Part shown: in pieces, positions 15,688 through 25,129 of the stretch
Layout: each line of letters begins with the position of its first letter
Numbering within the stretch: the stretch's first letter is position 1
Assembly (NCBI RefSeq): GCF_045209745.1
Contig: NZ_CP109273.1
Span: 5,022,001 to 5,086,000 of the forward strand
From: Micromonospora sp045209745
GTDB taxonomy: Bacteria > Actinomycetota > Actinomycetes > Mycobacteriales > Micromonosporaceae
DNA length: 64,000 nucleotides
Reading direction: 5' to 3'
Program-made: the position numbers and the translations under genes
The notes under the pieces: generated by a model
What the model saw: the letters and a program-made list of their open reading frames with translations, nothing else
Told to the model about the DNA's origin: nothing
The model's database searches: none

Positions 15688-16728
15688 TCAGCTGTTGTTG
15701 TGGGCTGCGCCTGCTGCGGGAGCGAGGACGGCAGCCTGTGCCCGCCGGTGGCCGTTTCTGGTCAGCGCCCAGGCGCCGGTGAGCAGTAGCGCCGAAAGCG
15801 CTGCGGCGGGGCGGGCGAGGGCGAAGTGGTAGCCGAGCCATGGGGGTGCCGCGTACGCGTCGGTGTCGGCGATGACCAGCGCGGTGATGTTGAGTAGGCC
15901 AGCGGGGACGGCCGTAATGACGCCGGCCACTGCCAGGACGGTGGCGAACGGTCGGACGGTGGGTGGCCGCCGCCGGCTGCGGGCGATGGCCGCGGCCGTG
16001 GCAAGCCACCCGAGCAGGATGCCGGCGGCCGCGCCGAGCCAGGCGAGGTGGTACGCCTCGCGGGGTGGCGTGGGATAGATGGAGACGACCACGTCTTCGG
16101 TGACGCCGTCGCGGCCGGCGTGTAGGACCGTGATCCGCATGCCGGACCGCTCAGCGATCAGGCGACCGTCGTCAATCCTGGTGCGCCATCCGCCATCGTG
16201 TAGGCGGTTCGACGCGGTCGTGAACGCGGCCGCGCGATTGCGTACCGGTCTGGTGTAGGTCAGGTAGACGCCGCTCGCCTCGATTTCCGGGCTGCCGAGA
16301 AGTGGGACCGCGATGGCGTCGATCGCCGACTCCGTGGGGCGGATCAACCCGGTGTGCCGCACGACGTCGTCGGGCTGGCCGGTCGGCAGGACCGGCGCGG
16401 CGAGCACGGTCGCCTGATCGATGCTGGGCAGCGGCGCCGCCCTCGCCTGCCAGCCGAGCCACCCCGCCGCGGCCGCCGCGGCGCTGCCGCCGACCAGGCT
16501 CAACGCCACCGCGAGCAGGAGTGCGGCGACACCGCGCACGCGCAACCGGCACCACACACCGTCAAGGACCACGGCGGCGGCCTCCCGAGGGTTCGCCCGC
16601 CCGTGAGCGGCGCCGTCGAGCAACGCAGTGAGCATGTCGGCGCCATACAACGACCGATGCCAGCGGGGGTAGGCCAGCAACAGGCGCCGGTAGCGGCGCG
16701 CCAGCCGGTCTGATTCTTCTTGAGACAA
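15688..16728 (-). CDS. PadR-linked multi-pass membrane protein
   Basis: The protein has 346 residues from a TTG start at 16728, chosen because GGAGGAA lies 7 bases upstream. The N-terminus (RLARRYRRLLLAYPRWHRSLYG) resembles the permease-prefix segment found in PadR-linked membrane proteins. One helix follows near residue 75-95 (AALLLAVALSLVGGSAAAAA), then an extracytoplasmic domain of about 130 residues, then four C-terminal helices. It is 17 bases downstream of padR on the same strand, so it is probably co-transcribed and regulated by that protein. Biochemical function is unknown. Confidence 0.75.
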   Translation of the reverse strand: MSQEESDRLARRYRRLLLAYPRWHRSLYGADMLTALLDGAAHGRANPREAAAVVLDGVWCRLRVRGVAALLLAVALSLVGGSAAAAAAGWLGWQARAAPLPSIDQATVLAAPVLPTGQPDDVVRHTGLIRPTESAIDAIAVPLLGSPEIEASGVYLTYTRPVRNRAAAFTTASNRLHDGGWRTRIDDGRLIAERSGMRITVLHAGRDGVTEDVVVSIYPTPPREAYHLAWLGAAAGILLGWLATAAAIARSRRRPPTVRPFATVLAVAGVITAVPAGLLNITALVIADTDAYAAPPWLGYHFALARPAAALSALLLTGAWALTRNGHRRAQAAVLAPAAGAAHNNS

Positions 16729-16745
16729 CGCCGCGTTCCTCCAGT

Positions 16746-17090
16746 TCAGGGCGGGTTGAGAAGGCCGCTGCCGGCGATGCCCGGAACGGCATCGAGGCGG
16801 CGAATGGCGATGACGGCGAGTTCGCGACGGCGCTGCGCCTCGTCGTGCAGCGCGCCCGCCCCGTCCAAGGTCAGCCGGTAATGGCGGCGGATTCGGCCAT
16901 GGGCCCACTCGTCTTCGTAGGCCACCTCGACCAGGCCCTCCAGTGTCAGTCGGTCCAGCGCGGCATAAAGAGTGCCCGGCCGGATGGTGACGGTTCCGCC
17001 GGAGACCTCCTCGATCGCGCGCATGATCCCGTACCCGTGCAACGGCGCACCGGCGAGCACGGTGAGGACGAGAAACGTGGGCTCCTGCAC
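16746..17090 (-). CDS. PadR-family transcriptional regulator
   Basis: This is a PadR winged-helix repressor with the canonical opening EPTFLVLTVLAGAPLHGYGI and the wing region RPGTLYAALDRLTLEGLVE. From GTG at 17090 it has 114 residues; an ATG at 17117 gives nine more. The family N-terminus favours the GTG, and a TATAGT box ends 8 bases upstream of it, which fits a leaderless transcript. PadR proteins usually repress an adjacent operon, here the membrane protein that follows 17 bases later. Confidence 0.88.
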   Translation of the reverse strand: MQEPTFLVLTVLAGAPLHGYGIMRAIEEVSGGTVTIRPGTLYAALDRLTLEGLVEVAYEDEWAHGRIRRHYRLTLDGAGALHDEAQRRRELAVIAIRRLDAVPGIAGSGLLNPP

Positions 17091-17233
17091 GACAGACACT
17101 ATAACGATGATCTGCATAGGCCGCAGCGTCGTACGGCGTGTGAGTCCGGACCGCCCGCACGAGTCGGTCGAGGGCTGGGCGTGGGCGATGCCAAAGTCTC
17201 GCAGCGTGGTAGAAGTGTCCCGGAAACGAGGGT

Positions 17234-18322
17234 TTACGGGACGGTCCGGCTGTTGAGGTAGGCGGTCCAGTCGGCTTGTGCGTAGCTGCTCCAGGCGCTG
17301 GCGGTCTTGTAGGTGAGCCCGAAGAGGTCAGCGATCACGGCTGCGGGCAGTTCGGCCGCGAGGGCGATCAGAGCGGTGTTGCGGGCGGCACCGACGGGGA
17401 TGCCGTGCCGCCGGAGCCGGGCGCCGAGGGTGGCTGGACCGATGGGCCGAGTCGGCGGTCGGCCGGGAAACAGGTAGGTCGTCAGCGCCGGAGTGGTGGG
17501 CCGCAGACCGAACGTACGTGGTGGTTCCGCGATGAGTTGGTCGACGAGCTGCGCGAGGTTCGGTGGCAGCAGCACCGCCACGGAGTCGATCGCTAGGTAG
17601 GTGCCTCGGTTGTCCCGGCTCAGCCGGTCGATGGTCAGGCTATGGATCTTCGACAGGCGCACGCCGTAGAGCAGGATGAGGCTGCCGGCGACCTTCACGT
17701 CGAGCGGCGCGGGTCCGCCGGTGGTGAGGCAGCGTCGCAGCAGATCGAGATGGTGTTCTTCGGCGATGAACCGCGAAGGGGTGTCGTCACGACGACGGGC
17801 GATGATCAGCTCTGGAGTGATCCGGCGGGCGGCGGTCCCGGCCGTGAACGCTCGGACCGCTCGACGTCGCTTGGATCTGACGAGGGCCATGAACTCGTCC
17901 AGGTGAGCTTGCGTGAGGTCATCGATCGTCAGGTGGCGCTCCGTGAGCCAAGACAGAAGGACGAGCGCCTGGCGGATGTCCTCGCGGTCGGCGTTGGCGG
18001 AGCTGCCGGTGTATCGACCGCGGATGGCGGCTCGGCGGGCCTTGCGCAGGACGACCCACTGGGCGAAGGGGCGCACGAGTCGTTGGTGCTCGGCGGGCTG
18101 GTCGGCGAGTTGGGCGTCGAGCCATGGCCCGAGCCGGGCAAGAGGTTCCAGCCGATCGGGCAGCACATTGGTGGCGATGAGCAGTTTCCGGAGGTAGTCG
18201 ACCGCGGCCATCCTCGGTGATTGCAGTAGTTGGTCGAGGACGGCGTGGGTGACCGGGGTCCCGGTGGATGCCAGCTCGGCGAGAAGCCGGGCGGAGTCGC
18301 TGCGTCGTCGCCAGGCGAGCAC
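17234..18322 (-). CDS. Divergent tyrosine-recombinase-like protein
   Basis: This 362-residue protein has a helical N-terminal half and a C-terminal part resembling a tyrosine recombinase catalytic domain. LILLYGVRLSKIHSLT corresponds to the box I Arg, and ADLFGLTYKTASAWSSYA to the C-terminal Tyr region. Box II (normally H-x-x-R) is replaced by GAARNTALIALAAELP, so the catalytic set is degenerate. It may be a relic, an accessory recombinase-fold protein, or a distant family. No attachment site or phage gene is nearby. An N-terminal truncation is possible, since the start is followed at once by conserved-looking helices. Confidence 0.6.
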   Translation of the reverse strand: MLAWRRRSDSARLLAELASTGTPVTHAVLDQLLQSPRMAAVDYLRKLLIATNVLPDRLEPLARLGPWLDAQLADQPAEHQRLVRPFAQWVVLRKARRAAIRGRYTGSSANADREDIRQALVLLSWLTERHLTIDDLTQAHLDEFMALVRSKRRRAVRAFTAGTAARRITPELIIARRRDDTPSRFIAEEHHLDLLRRCLTTGGPAPLDVKVAGSLILLYGVRLSKIHSLTIDRLSRDNRGTYLAIDSVAVLLPPNLAQLVDQLIAEPPRTFGLRPTTPALTTYLFPGRPPTRPIGPATLGARLRRHGIPVGAARNTALIALAAELPAAVIADLFGLTYKTASAWSSYAQADWTAYLNSRTVP

Positions 18323-18880
18323 GTTCCGGGGATCACAGCGAGTTAACCAACAGAGTCAACGCCGGGGCCGTGGCAGACCCCCTTCATCGTTGGTTGCGTA
18401 TGCCACGAGATCGTCTGTGGGGGAGAACATGGCGACAAAGGCCCAACATGGCCACGTTAACAAAGCGCGCGGGCACCATGTCGGCCAACGCCTGGGCTCA
18501 GGAGTGTCCGATCATTTCTCCGACCGTCCCCACTGCCCCTTGGTTACGCGTCGGGCGGGCGCTACCCCCGCTGCATGTCTGGGCCCGCCGACCCTCATCC
18601 CTAGACGCCCTCGACGGGTTGCCCAATACCGCCCACGACACCGCCGTGGAGTTGTGCGCGGCCAGCGAGTTCGTCGGCCTGTGCCAGCGCTGGTGCTGGA
18701 TTCCGGCCGCAGGACCCGGGACGTGGGCCGGGGGTTGGGCGTCAACCCACGAGACGCTGCGTAGCTGGGTGGCTCAGCTGCGGCAGGAACCGGTGCAGCA
18801 GGGTGGGTCCTGGCACCTGATACGACCCGTTAGGTGATGATTGCCAGTAGTAGTGACCGCGTGGGGGAGGGGGCGGGCGA
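18323..18880 (+). pseudogene. Gene-free stretch with IS3-type OrfA scrap
   Basis: Most of these 560 bases hold nothing recognisable. Between about 18640 and 18800 two plus-strand frames give SGRRTRDVGRGLGVN and, after a frame change, HETLRSWVAQLRQE. Together these match the helix-turn-helix of IS3-family OrfA proteins. No orfB is present. Confidence 0.5.
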
Positions 18881-18898
18881 TTGGCTGGAGGCGGCAGG

Positions 18899-20068
18899 TT
18901 GACCCGGCTGTCCCGTACCGTCGGTCTGCTGGGGCTACGCTATCCCGGCGGGCCGGAGCTGAACGAGGAGCGGCACGCCACCTGGCTTGAACTCTTCTTC
19001 GACCTGGTATTCGTCCTGGCCCTGTTGGGCGTGACCGCACGGTTGGACACCCGTGCGTCGCCGAGTGCAGCAGAGCTCGTCGTTGCCGTCGTGCTCTACG
19101 TGCTCATCCAGTGGTCATGGATCGGCCAGTCCTTCTACGACACCCGCTACGACCCGGACGACACTCTGCACCGACTGCTCGTGCTGGCCGCGACGGGCGG
19201 CGCGGGCGCCATTACCCTCGGTGTGCCGGAGGCTCCGTCTGGGCTGCTGTTGCCGGTCGGGTACCTGATCGTGCGTGGCTGTCTGCTCCTGATGTACCTG
19301 CGAGTCCTCACAGCAGACCGGTCCGCCCGGGATCTGGTCGCCGTCTACCTCACCGGATTCGGTACCGGCTGGTTGCTCTGGGCTGGGTCACTGGCCATCT
19401 CCCCGACCGCCCGACCGGCAGTGTGGATCACCGCCCTGACTATCGAGCTGCTCACCCCATGGCTCGGCCGCCGCTGGCTCCGCCGCCATCCCGTACACAG
19501 CACCCACCTGCCTGAACGGCTGGGGCAGTTCACCATCATTCTGCTCGGCGCCACGCTGACCAACCTGCGTGACGCGGTACCCACCGCCCACCCGCCCGCC
19601 CGCGTGGTGGCCGCCGCCTTGGCGGCCTTCCTCCTGCCAGCCAGCATCTGGTGGATCTACACCACCTACGTGAACAGCAGGCTCGCCGTGCCGCAGTTGG
19701 GCAGCGGTCAGGGCTACGCCTATCTCCACTCACCCGCTGGCGCCGCCGTGCTCTTCCTAGGCTGGGCGCTGGGTGTAGTGGTGTACGAGATCGGGCAGTC
19801 GCGTCAGATGCCGCTCAACGCGCGACTCGTGCTGGGCGGATCGATCGTCACGTGGATGCTGTGCGGGTTGGGTCTGCACCGCTTCGCTCTCGGTCGCCTG
19901 CCGCGGCGCCGGTTCATCGTTGGCCTGGTGGGAATCACGCTGGCCATCGTGGTGACGCTGGTGGTCACCGAACCTGGCCTGCTGCTCGGGCTCACCTCGG
20001 CGCTTCTCGTCGGGTACGCCATCGTGGTCAGCCCGCAGATCCTCAAGGCCACCAAAGATTATCGATGA
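18899..20068 (+). CDS. Low-temperature-requirement protein A (LtrA) family
   Basis: This polytopic membrane protein has 389 residues from TTG 18899 and about ten hydrophobic helices. It contains the LtrA hallmark ATWLELFFDLVFVLALLGVT near the N-terminus and further helices such as AELVVAVVLYVLIQW and LGQFTIILLGATL. TTG 18899 is preferred because GGAGG lies 7 bases upstream; an in-frame TTG at 18881 has a weaker site. The family was named for cold growth in Listeria but its molecular role is not established. It stands alone between scrap regions. Confidence 0.85.
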   Translation: MTRLSRTVGLLGLRYPGGPELNEERHATWLELFFDLVFVLALLGVTARLDTRASPSAAELVVAVVLYVLIQWSWIGQSFYDTRYDPDDTLHRLLVLAATGGAGAITLGVPEAPSGLLLPVGYLIVRGCLLLMYLRVLTADRSARDLVAVYLTGFGTGWLLWAGSLAISPTARPAVWITALTIELLTPWLGRRWLRRHPVHSTHLPERLGQFTIILLGATLTNLRDAVPTAHPPARVVAAALAAFLLPASIWWIYTTYVNSRLAVPQLGSGQGYAYLHSPAGAAVLFLGWALGVVVYEIGQSRQMPLNARLVLGGSIVTWMLCGLGLHRFALGRLPRRRFIVGLVGITLAIVVTLVVTEPGLLLGLTSALLVGYAIVVSPQILKATKDYR

Positions 20069-20549
20069 GCCTCCTTGCCATAACGGCGGCGCCCCCCGAA
20101 CGAGTGCCCGCTCAGCCCTGTTCGCCCCATTGCGCCCAGGGGGGCTTGAAGCCTCGCGCTTGAGCCCCAGGCAACGATTCCGCTTCCTTGAGCTGGCGTT
20201 GCTGAGCCTCTGACCTACGCGAGCGGTGCATCGACGTCCATGGTTGTGCGGCTTGTTCGCACCCGTAGTCACTCAGCTAGACACTCACCTTGACGCCGCC
20301 AGCCTGGCTGCCATCGCGGTGCTCCTGTGGATGTAGGCTCCGCTGGTCGTCTCGCCAGCGGGGTTCGACCCCTTCGTCCCGAACGCGGTTACGGGACATC
20401 GTTCGATGACATTCGATGTCGTCTTGCACTGCGGAGCATGGCCCCTCTGCCGCCTTGTGTGGTCTGGTCTCGGCCGTCAAGGTCGTCTCGCTGTCTCCTC
20501 GCTGCCTCTCGCTTTGGTTCTCGACTGGCCGGACCGAGCACGTTTACGC
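20069..20549. other. Gene-free stretch
   Basis: About 480 bases contain no frame resembling a known protein on either strand and no tRNA that I could fold. A weak hairpin near 20141-20172 might end the LtrA transcript. The right edge is the IS982 end. Confidence 0.5.
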
Positions 20550-21576
20550 CTAGATGATTGATTCCAAGGGCTCAGTGGTCGTAGGCGACCAGGGATCTGA
20601 GGACGGGCTGGCCGGTGTGCCAGTTGTGCCAGATCGTCGCGGTCAGGGTCAGGACACGCTGCAGAACGCGGGCGGTGACGCCGGTGATGGTGCGTCCGCC
20701 GTGTCGTTCCAGGTCAAGCTGGCTCTTGAAGGTTTGGTTGACCGATTCGATGCTTTGGCGAAGCGCGCGTAGCAGTGGCCGGCCGGGGCGGGGCGCCTCG
20801 CCTTTGTAGGCGGGCCGGATGACGGTGACGTCGCGGGCGTTGAGGTGGGCTTCGGTCGCGGCGTCACGGTAGCCCTTGTCCACGATCAGTAGGAGCCCGT
20901 CGGGGTGGGTGAGTAGACCTTGCTGGTCGAGGTCGAACAGGTCGAGTAGCATTTCCCGCTCGTCGGTTTTTGGGGTGGCCAGCGTGAACGCGACGGGCAG
21001 CCCATGCACAGTGGTGATGAGGTGCAGGCGTAGTCCCCAGAACCGGCGCGAGTGTGAGGCGCAGTAGCCGTACCCGGCCCAGCCGGCCAGCTGCGAGCGT
21101 TTCACGGTCTCCCGGGAGCGGCCGCACTCCACCGGGGTGGAGTCGGCGATACGGACCGGGTGCTGCCACAGGTCGGTGTCCAGCGTCAGGACGCGGATGA
21201 GCCGGGTGATCTGGCTGGTCAACGCGCGGAGCCGTTTGTTGTAGCCGGGCTGCTTGGGCATGAACGGGAACAGGTGCCGCAGGTGAGCGCGGGCGTGGCG
21301 GACCCACCGGGCCTCGTTCGGATAGCCGAGCAGGACCTGCAGCACCGCCAAGGTGATCAACTCGGCGTCGGTGATCTGCGGGGCCAGGCCGACCACCGGC
21401 CGATACCGGGCGTACTGCGGTGACGCCTTCAGCTCGTCATCGATCTTCACGTACAGTGCGGTGGCGAGGGTGTCTCTGTCGACGTGCACGTGGCCTCCAT
21501 GGTCATCGTTGCTTCGCAACGTCGATCATGGACACCCTCGCTTCGTGTCAGCTACCCCTTGGAATAGATCGTCTAG
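20550..21576. mobile_element. IS982-family insertion sequence
   Basis: This 1.03-kb element carries one transposase and imperfect terminal inverted repeats of about 22 bases: CTAGATGATTGATTCCAAGG at 20550 and, on the other strand from 21576, CTAGACGATCTATTCCAAGG. It interrupts a hypothetical gene on its right side. The right 164 bases recur once more at 62963-63126. Confidence 0.85.
20572..21489 (-). CDS. IS982-family transposase
   Basis: The 305-residue transposase carries IS982 features: ITDAELITLAVLQVLLGYPN, LFPFMPKQPGYNKRLRAL, the first catalytic Asp in RIADSTPVE, WAGYGYCASHSRRFWGLRLH, and a later Asp in LLIVDKGYRD. It is close to the usual length of about 300. GTG 21489 is preferred because GGAGG lies 4 bases upstream; a TTG start at 21519 would add ten residues. 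The frame is intact, so it may be functional. Confidence 0.85.
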   Translation of the reverse strand: MHVDRDTLATALYVKIDDELKASPQYARYRPVVGLAPQITDAELITLAVLQVLLGYPNEARWVRHARAHLRHLFPFMPKQPGYNKRLRALTSQITRLIRVLTLDTDLWQHPVRIADSTPVECGRSRETVKRSQLAGWAGYGYCASHSRRFWGLRLHLITTVHGLPVAFTLATPKTDEREMLLDLFDLDQQGLLTHPDGLLLIVDKGYRDAATEAHLNARDVTVIRPAYKGEAPRPGRPLLRALRQSIESVNQTFKSQLDLERHGGRTITGVTARVLQRVLTLTATIWHNWHTGQPVLRSLVAYDH

Positions 21577-21993
21577 TCGTTCGGCGTCAGCGTGAACGAT
21601 GTCGCCGTAAATCCACGCGAACCCGAGGACGTTGTCGGTCAGCTGTTCGAACTCGCCGGAGCCCGCTTTGGACACCTGGAGGTAGTAGCCTCGAACATCC
21701 CGTCCCTTTGGTTGGATCGATGTCCATTCGGCCTTGAGCCCCCGCAGGTTCTGCATCACCGGCTCCGGCGCGCCTGTTATGTGAAGGAGGTAGCCGAGGG
21801 CCTTGAGGGCCTTCCCATAGTGGGTCGGGTCGTCGTTGAGGATCAGCGGCCGCACCCGGGCTGCAGCCGATTCGACCTGCTCCTCGGGCGGGAACTCTTG
21901 GATCCAGGTCGCCGTACCCGTCGAGGGTGTGACCTGGATCTTGGACCGCATTTGTGCCAGCGAGACCAGGGCGGCGCGATCGCGGGCGAGCAA
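21577..21993 (-). pseudogene. Hypothetical protein truncated by IS982
   Basis: From a Met at 21993 the frame runs through about 139 residues (WIQEFPPEEQVESAAARVRP, then HYGKALKALGYLLHITGAPE and GFAWIYGDIVHADAERL) before entering the IS982 end. It is soluble, with no helix or motif I recognise. The codon pattern is coding-like. The 3' part of the gene is not found on the other side of the element, so the insertion was followed by loss, or the target gene was already partial. Confidence 0.5.
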
Positions 21994-22193
21994 GTGTTCC
22001 TCGAACGAGCCGCATAGAAACCCAGCTCAGGCCGAGTGACAGGGGTTTGGAACCCCACAGGGTGCTGAGCCGATGACCTGCCCACCAAACGCGTTTCAGT
22101 CCGGCGAGCACCTGGTCCGGCTCCAACCGGGTGGCTCGACGACCGCCAGCTGGGGTGTCCATTTGCGCTGAGTCCGGGAGGTGTCCCGCCGGC

Positions 22194-23285
22194 TCAACGG
22201 CTCGTCAGGTACGCCACCACGATCGCCGTGACCAGCGCCAGCGCGGCCAGCACCGCCGCCGTGATCTTGGCTGCGCTGTACGGGCGCTCGCCGATGACCT
22301 CGCCGGTCCGGGCGTTGACCAGCACCTGGTACGACCGGCCGGCGTGCAGGTACGCGGCGATCCACACCGGCAGCAGGAGCAGCTTGTAGGTCACGTCCGC
22401 GTAGGTGGTGTCCACGGAGTTGACCCGCTGCTCGTCACCGCCGATGTCCGACCGGCAGTCCCGCTCGATCACCGGCGCCATCCGGGCCTTCGCCTCGGCC
22501 AGCCCCGCCTCGGGCTCGGTGTCGTACCGCAGGGCGTGATACCCGGCCAGGTAGTCCCCGTGGTACGCGACCGCCTCGGCCAGTGGCCACGGGGTCAACT
22601 GGTCCAGCCTCTTCTCCGGCAGGGCCGTCGTGGCGGGCACCAGCACGTCGTCGAAGTCCCGACGGACGGTGCCGCTCGCCGGATACCACCGGGTGTGCCG
22701 CACCTGCCGGGTGCGCGTCTCCTGCCGACCATCCACCGTCACCGTGTACGTCTCGGTGACGTAGTAGTACTCGCCGCGCTGGCCCCGGTAGTCCGAGAGG
22801 GTCCGCGCGTCGAACGTCCAGTGCGGCAGGTAGGTGCCCTTGAGGGTCTCCGCCTCGCTGATCTTCTTCAGACTGTTCGGCGCGAACCAGCGGCTGCGGC
22901 ACCACCGACCCAGGGCGGTGCACACACCCGCCTGATCCAGGTTGAACGGCAGCACCGCCTCCGGCGCGATCAGCTCGATCGCCGCGGCGTCCGCCACCAG
23001 CGGAGTGGCGCAGAACTGGCACCGCTGGGCGAGCGCGTCACTCTCGGTCCGGGCGCCACAGCCCGGGCACACGTAGGAGTACGCGCCGACGCTGGCCGCC
23101 GGCTTGCGCGGCAGCGCGACCAGCCCGGCGTACGGGTGCTCGCGCACCTCCCGGCCAGCACCGGCGATCTGCTGCTGGTGCCCGCAGTACGGGCAGCGCA
23201 GCATGGTCGTTCCCGGTGAGTACTCGACCCGGGCACCGCAGCCCCCGCACTGGTAGGACGGTGGGGAGACAGCCGTGTCGCTCAT
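22194..23285 (-). CDS. Zinc-ribbon membrane protein
   Basis: This 363-residue protein has two N-terminal zinc ribbons, each with two CxxC pairs (CGGCG, CPYCG, CPGCG, CQFC), a middle domain with many Tyr and Trp, and a C-terminal helix (ITAAVLAALALVTAIVVAYL). It is 46 bases downstream of an SPFH-domain gene on the same strand. Bacillus has a similar pairing of a zinc-ribbon protein and an SPFH protein (YdjG and YdjI) linked to PspA membrane-stress function; a like role is an inference. The gene has a clear ATG start. Confidence 0.8.
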   Translation of the reverse strand: MSDTAVSPPSYQCGGCGARVEYSPGTTMLRCPYCGHQQQIAGAGREVREHPYAGLVALPRKPAASVGAYSYVCPGCGARTESDALAQRCQFCATPLVADAAAIELIAPEAVLPFNLDQAGVCTALGRWCRSRWFAPNSLKKISEAETLKGTYLPHWTFDARTLSDYRGQRGEYYYVTETYTVTVDGRQETRTRQVRHTRWYPASGTVRRDFDDVLVPATTALPEKRLDQLTPWPLAEAVAYHGDYLAGYHALRYDTEPEAGLAEAKARMAPVIERDCRSDIGGDEQRVNSVDTTYADVTYKLLLLPVWIAAYLHAGRSYQVLVNARTGEVIGERPYSAAKITAAVLAALALVTAIVVAYLTSR

Positions 23286-23331
23286 CAGCGCGCCCTCCCC
23301 CTGGAGCGCCGCGGCCCGCTCGCGTACGGCG

Positions 23332-24432
23332 TCATTGCGGCGGCAACGGTGGTGGGACGCTCGCCAGCACCGACGCCAGCTCCGGCACCTGCGAGGCCGG
23401 CTGCCACTGCGCCAGGCCGGACCGCCACACCAGCGTGTCCGGGCCCAACGTGCCCGCGGCCGCCCGCTCGGCCAGCCCGCCGAGGTCGAACGGGCCCTGC
23501 CGCTGGCCGGCGACGCCGACGTACCACTGCGTCTGGTTGGGCAGCGGCGGCGGCTCGACGGCCGGCGGGGTGCCGGCGCCCGCCATGCCCCGGGCCACCT
23601 GCTGGCCCGCGGCCATGCCCATGCCCAACCCGATGCCGGTCCCGGCGCCCCCGCCCGGGTTCTTCGCCGCCTCCTCGATGGCGGCGGCCGCCTGGTAGCG
23701 GGTGAACCGGTCCAGGTCTCCGACGGCGCCCATGCTGGTCCGCTTGTCCAGCGCCCGCTCCACCTCCGGCGGTACGGAGACGTTCTCGATCACGAACTTG
23801 GGGATCGCGATGCCGACCTCGGCCAGTTCCTCGGTCAGCACGGCGGCCAGCCGCCGGCCGATCGCGTCCTGGTGTGCCGCGAGGTCCAGCAGCGGCACCC
23901 CCGCGGTGGCCAGCGCGCCGCCGAGCCGCCCCACGATGAGCTGGCGCAGATATTCCTGTACCTCCTCGGTGCGGAACTGCGGATCGGTGCCGACGAGTTC
24001 CCGCAGGAGCCTCTGCGCGTCCACCACCCGCGCCGCGTAGGCGCCGAAGGCCCGCACCCGGACCACACCGAACTCGGCGTCCCGCAGGATCACCGGGTTC
24101 TGGGTGCCCCATTTCATGTCGGTGAACTGCCGGGTGTTGACGAAGTACACCTCGGCCTTGAACGGCGAATTGAAGCCGTACTTCCAGCCCTTGAGGGTGG
24201 ACAGGATGGGCAGGTTCCGGGTCTCCAGCGTGTACGTGCCGGGCGCGAACGCGTCGGCGATCTGCCCCTCGTTGACGAACACCGCCGTCTGGGACTCGCG
24301 GACGACCAGCCGGGCACCCATCTTGATCTCGTTCTGGTACCGGGGAAAACGCCAGACGATCGTGTCCCGGCTGTCGTCCAGCCATTCCACGATGTCGACG
24401 AACTCGCCCCGGAGCTTGTCCATCAGCCCCAT
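23332..24432 (-). CDS. SPFH-domain protein with C-terminal GYF_2 domain
   Basis: This 366-residue protein opens with MGLMDKLRGEFVDIVEW, followed by the SPFH/band-7 core typical of the YdjI (virion-core-like) branch: VNEGQIADAFAPGTYTLETR and FGVVRVRAFGAYAARV. A Gly-rich helical linker leads to a GYF_2-type domain (WYVGVAGQRQGPFDLGGLAE and WRSGLAQWQPASQVPEL). ATG 24432 has GGGAAGGGCGG upstream. SPFH proteins form membrane-associated rings. It lies upstream of the zinc-ribbon gene in what looks like a two-gene operon. Confidence 0.88.
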   Translation of the reverse strand: MGLMDKLRGEFVDIVEWLDDSRDTIVWRFPRYQNEIKMGARLVVRESQTAVFVNEGQIADAFAPGTYTLETRNLPILSTLKGWKYGFNSPFKAEVYFVNTRQFTDMKWGTQNPVILRDAEFGVVRVRAFGAYAARVVDAQRLLRELVGTDPQFRTEEVQEYLRQLIVGRLGGALATAGVPLLDLAAHQDAIGRRLAAVLTEELAEVGIAIPKFVIENVSVPPEVERALDKRTSMGAVGDLDRFTRYQAAAAIEEAAKNPGGGAGTGIGLGMGMAAGQQVARGMAGAGTPPAVEPPPLPNQTQWYVGVAGQRQGPFDLGGLAERAAAGTLGPDTLVWRSGLAQWQPASQVPELASVLASVPPPLPPQ

Positions 24433-24572
24433 GGTGCCGCCCTTCCCCTCGCCGCCGGGTTCACCGGCGTCGCGGTGACGATAACAAGCGCCCACAAGGC
24501 GTACCTGGTCACGCTGTTTGGCGTCGGCGTACCGCAGGGGTGCCGCGTCAGACAGGCGGAGCGCGGCAGGCG

Positions 24573-24716
24573 ATGAAGTACGTCATGCTGATCTATCAGG
24601 GCACGGCCCTGGCGGGCCAGGCGACCCCGCTGACCGGGGAGGAGCAGAAGCCGGTCCGCGCCGACTACCAGGCGATCAACCAGACGCCGGGGGTCACCCA
24701 CCCGGGCGCCGATGGG
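24573..24716 (+). pseudogene. YCII-domain protein, N-terminal stub
   Basis: MKYVMLIYQGTALAGQATPL opens a YCII/DGPF-type protein as found beside ECF sigma factors. It breaks off after about 46 codons (near TPGVTHPG) where sequence of another gene begins on the opposite strand. A domain of this type normally needs about 100 residues. Confidence 0.65.
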
Positions 24717-25081
24717 CCTGCCCTAGAGGGATCGACTTCTGCGACTGCTCGTCGGTGCGGTCCTTGGCCGAGACGATCCCCACGCGAGTCGTTGACCAGC
24801 CGAGTGCCGTAGATGTAGGTGGTGTCGCCGTCCTCCAGGATGGCCGAGCCCCAGGCGATCCGGTCGGCCACCGGCAGCGGGGTGAGCGAGCGCAATGTCA
24901 ATCCGGGCAGGTCGAACGACGCGAGGGCGGTGCCGGTCAGCTTCAGGTCGAGGGGGTTCGGGCCGGACCGCCGGTAGTGGTTGTAGAGCACCCGGACGGT
25001 GGAGCCCTCGACGGTGCCGTCGCCGACCCAATATCCGGCGTCCCGCTCGCCATCCATGAAATGTGTCATCGATATGAGGCC
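24716..25081 (-). pseudogene. DUF4185-like fragment
   Basis: An internal piece of a beta-rich protein reads WVGDGTVEGSTVRVLYNHYR, then LPVADRIAWGSAILEDGD and TYIYGTRLVND. It resembles glycoside-hydrolase-like DUF4185/DUF5005 proteins. No proper start or end is present, and it is bounded by the YCII stub and the MBL gene. The family call is tentative. Confidence 0.45.
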
Positions 25082-25129
25082 GGGGTGTAGGGATCCGGAC
25101 ACCGACCGCAAGAAATGTGGACAGCCGCC

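Noticed and set aside
20345..20375. T-arm-like GGGGTTCGACCCC sequence suggesting a tRNA
   Set aside because: The 5-base stem does not close around a proper T loop and no D arm, anticodon arm or acceptor stem could be placed around it.
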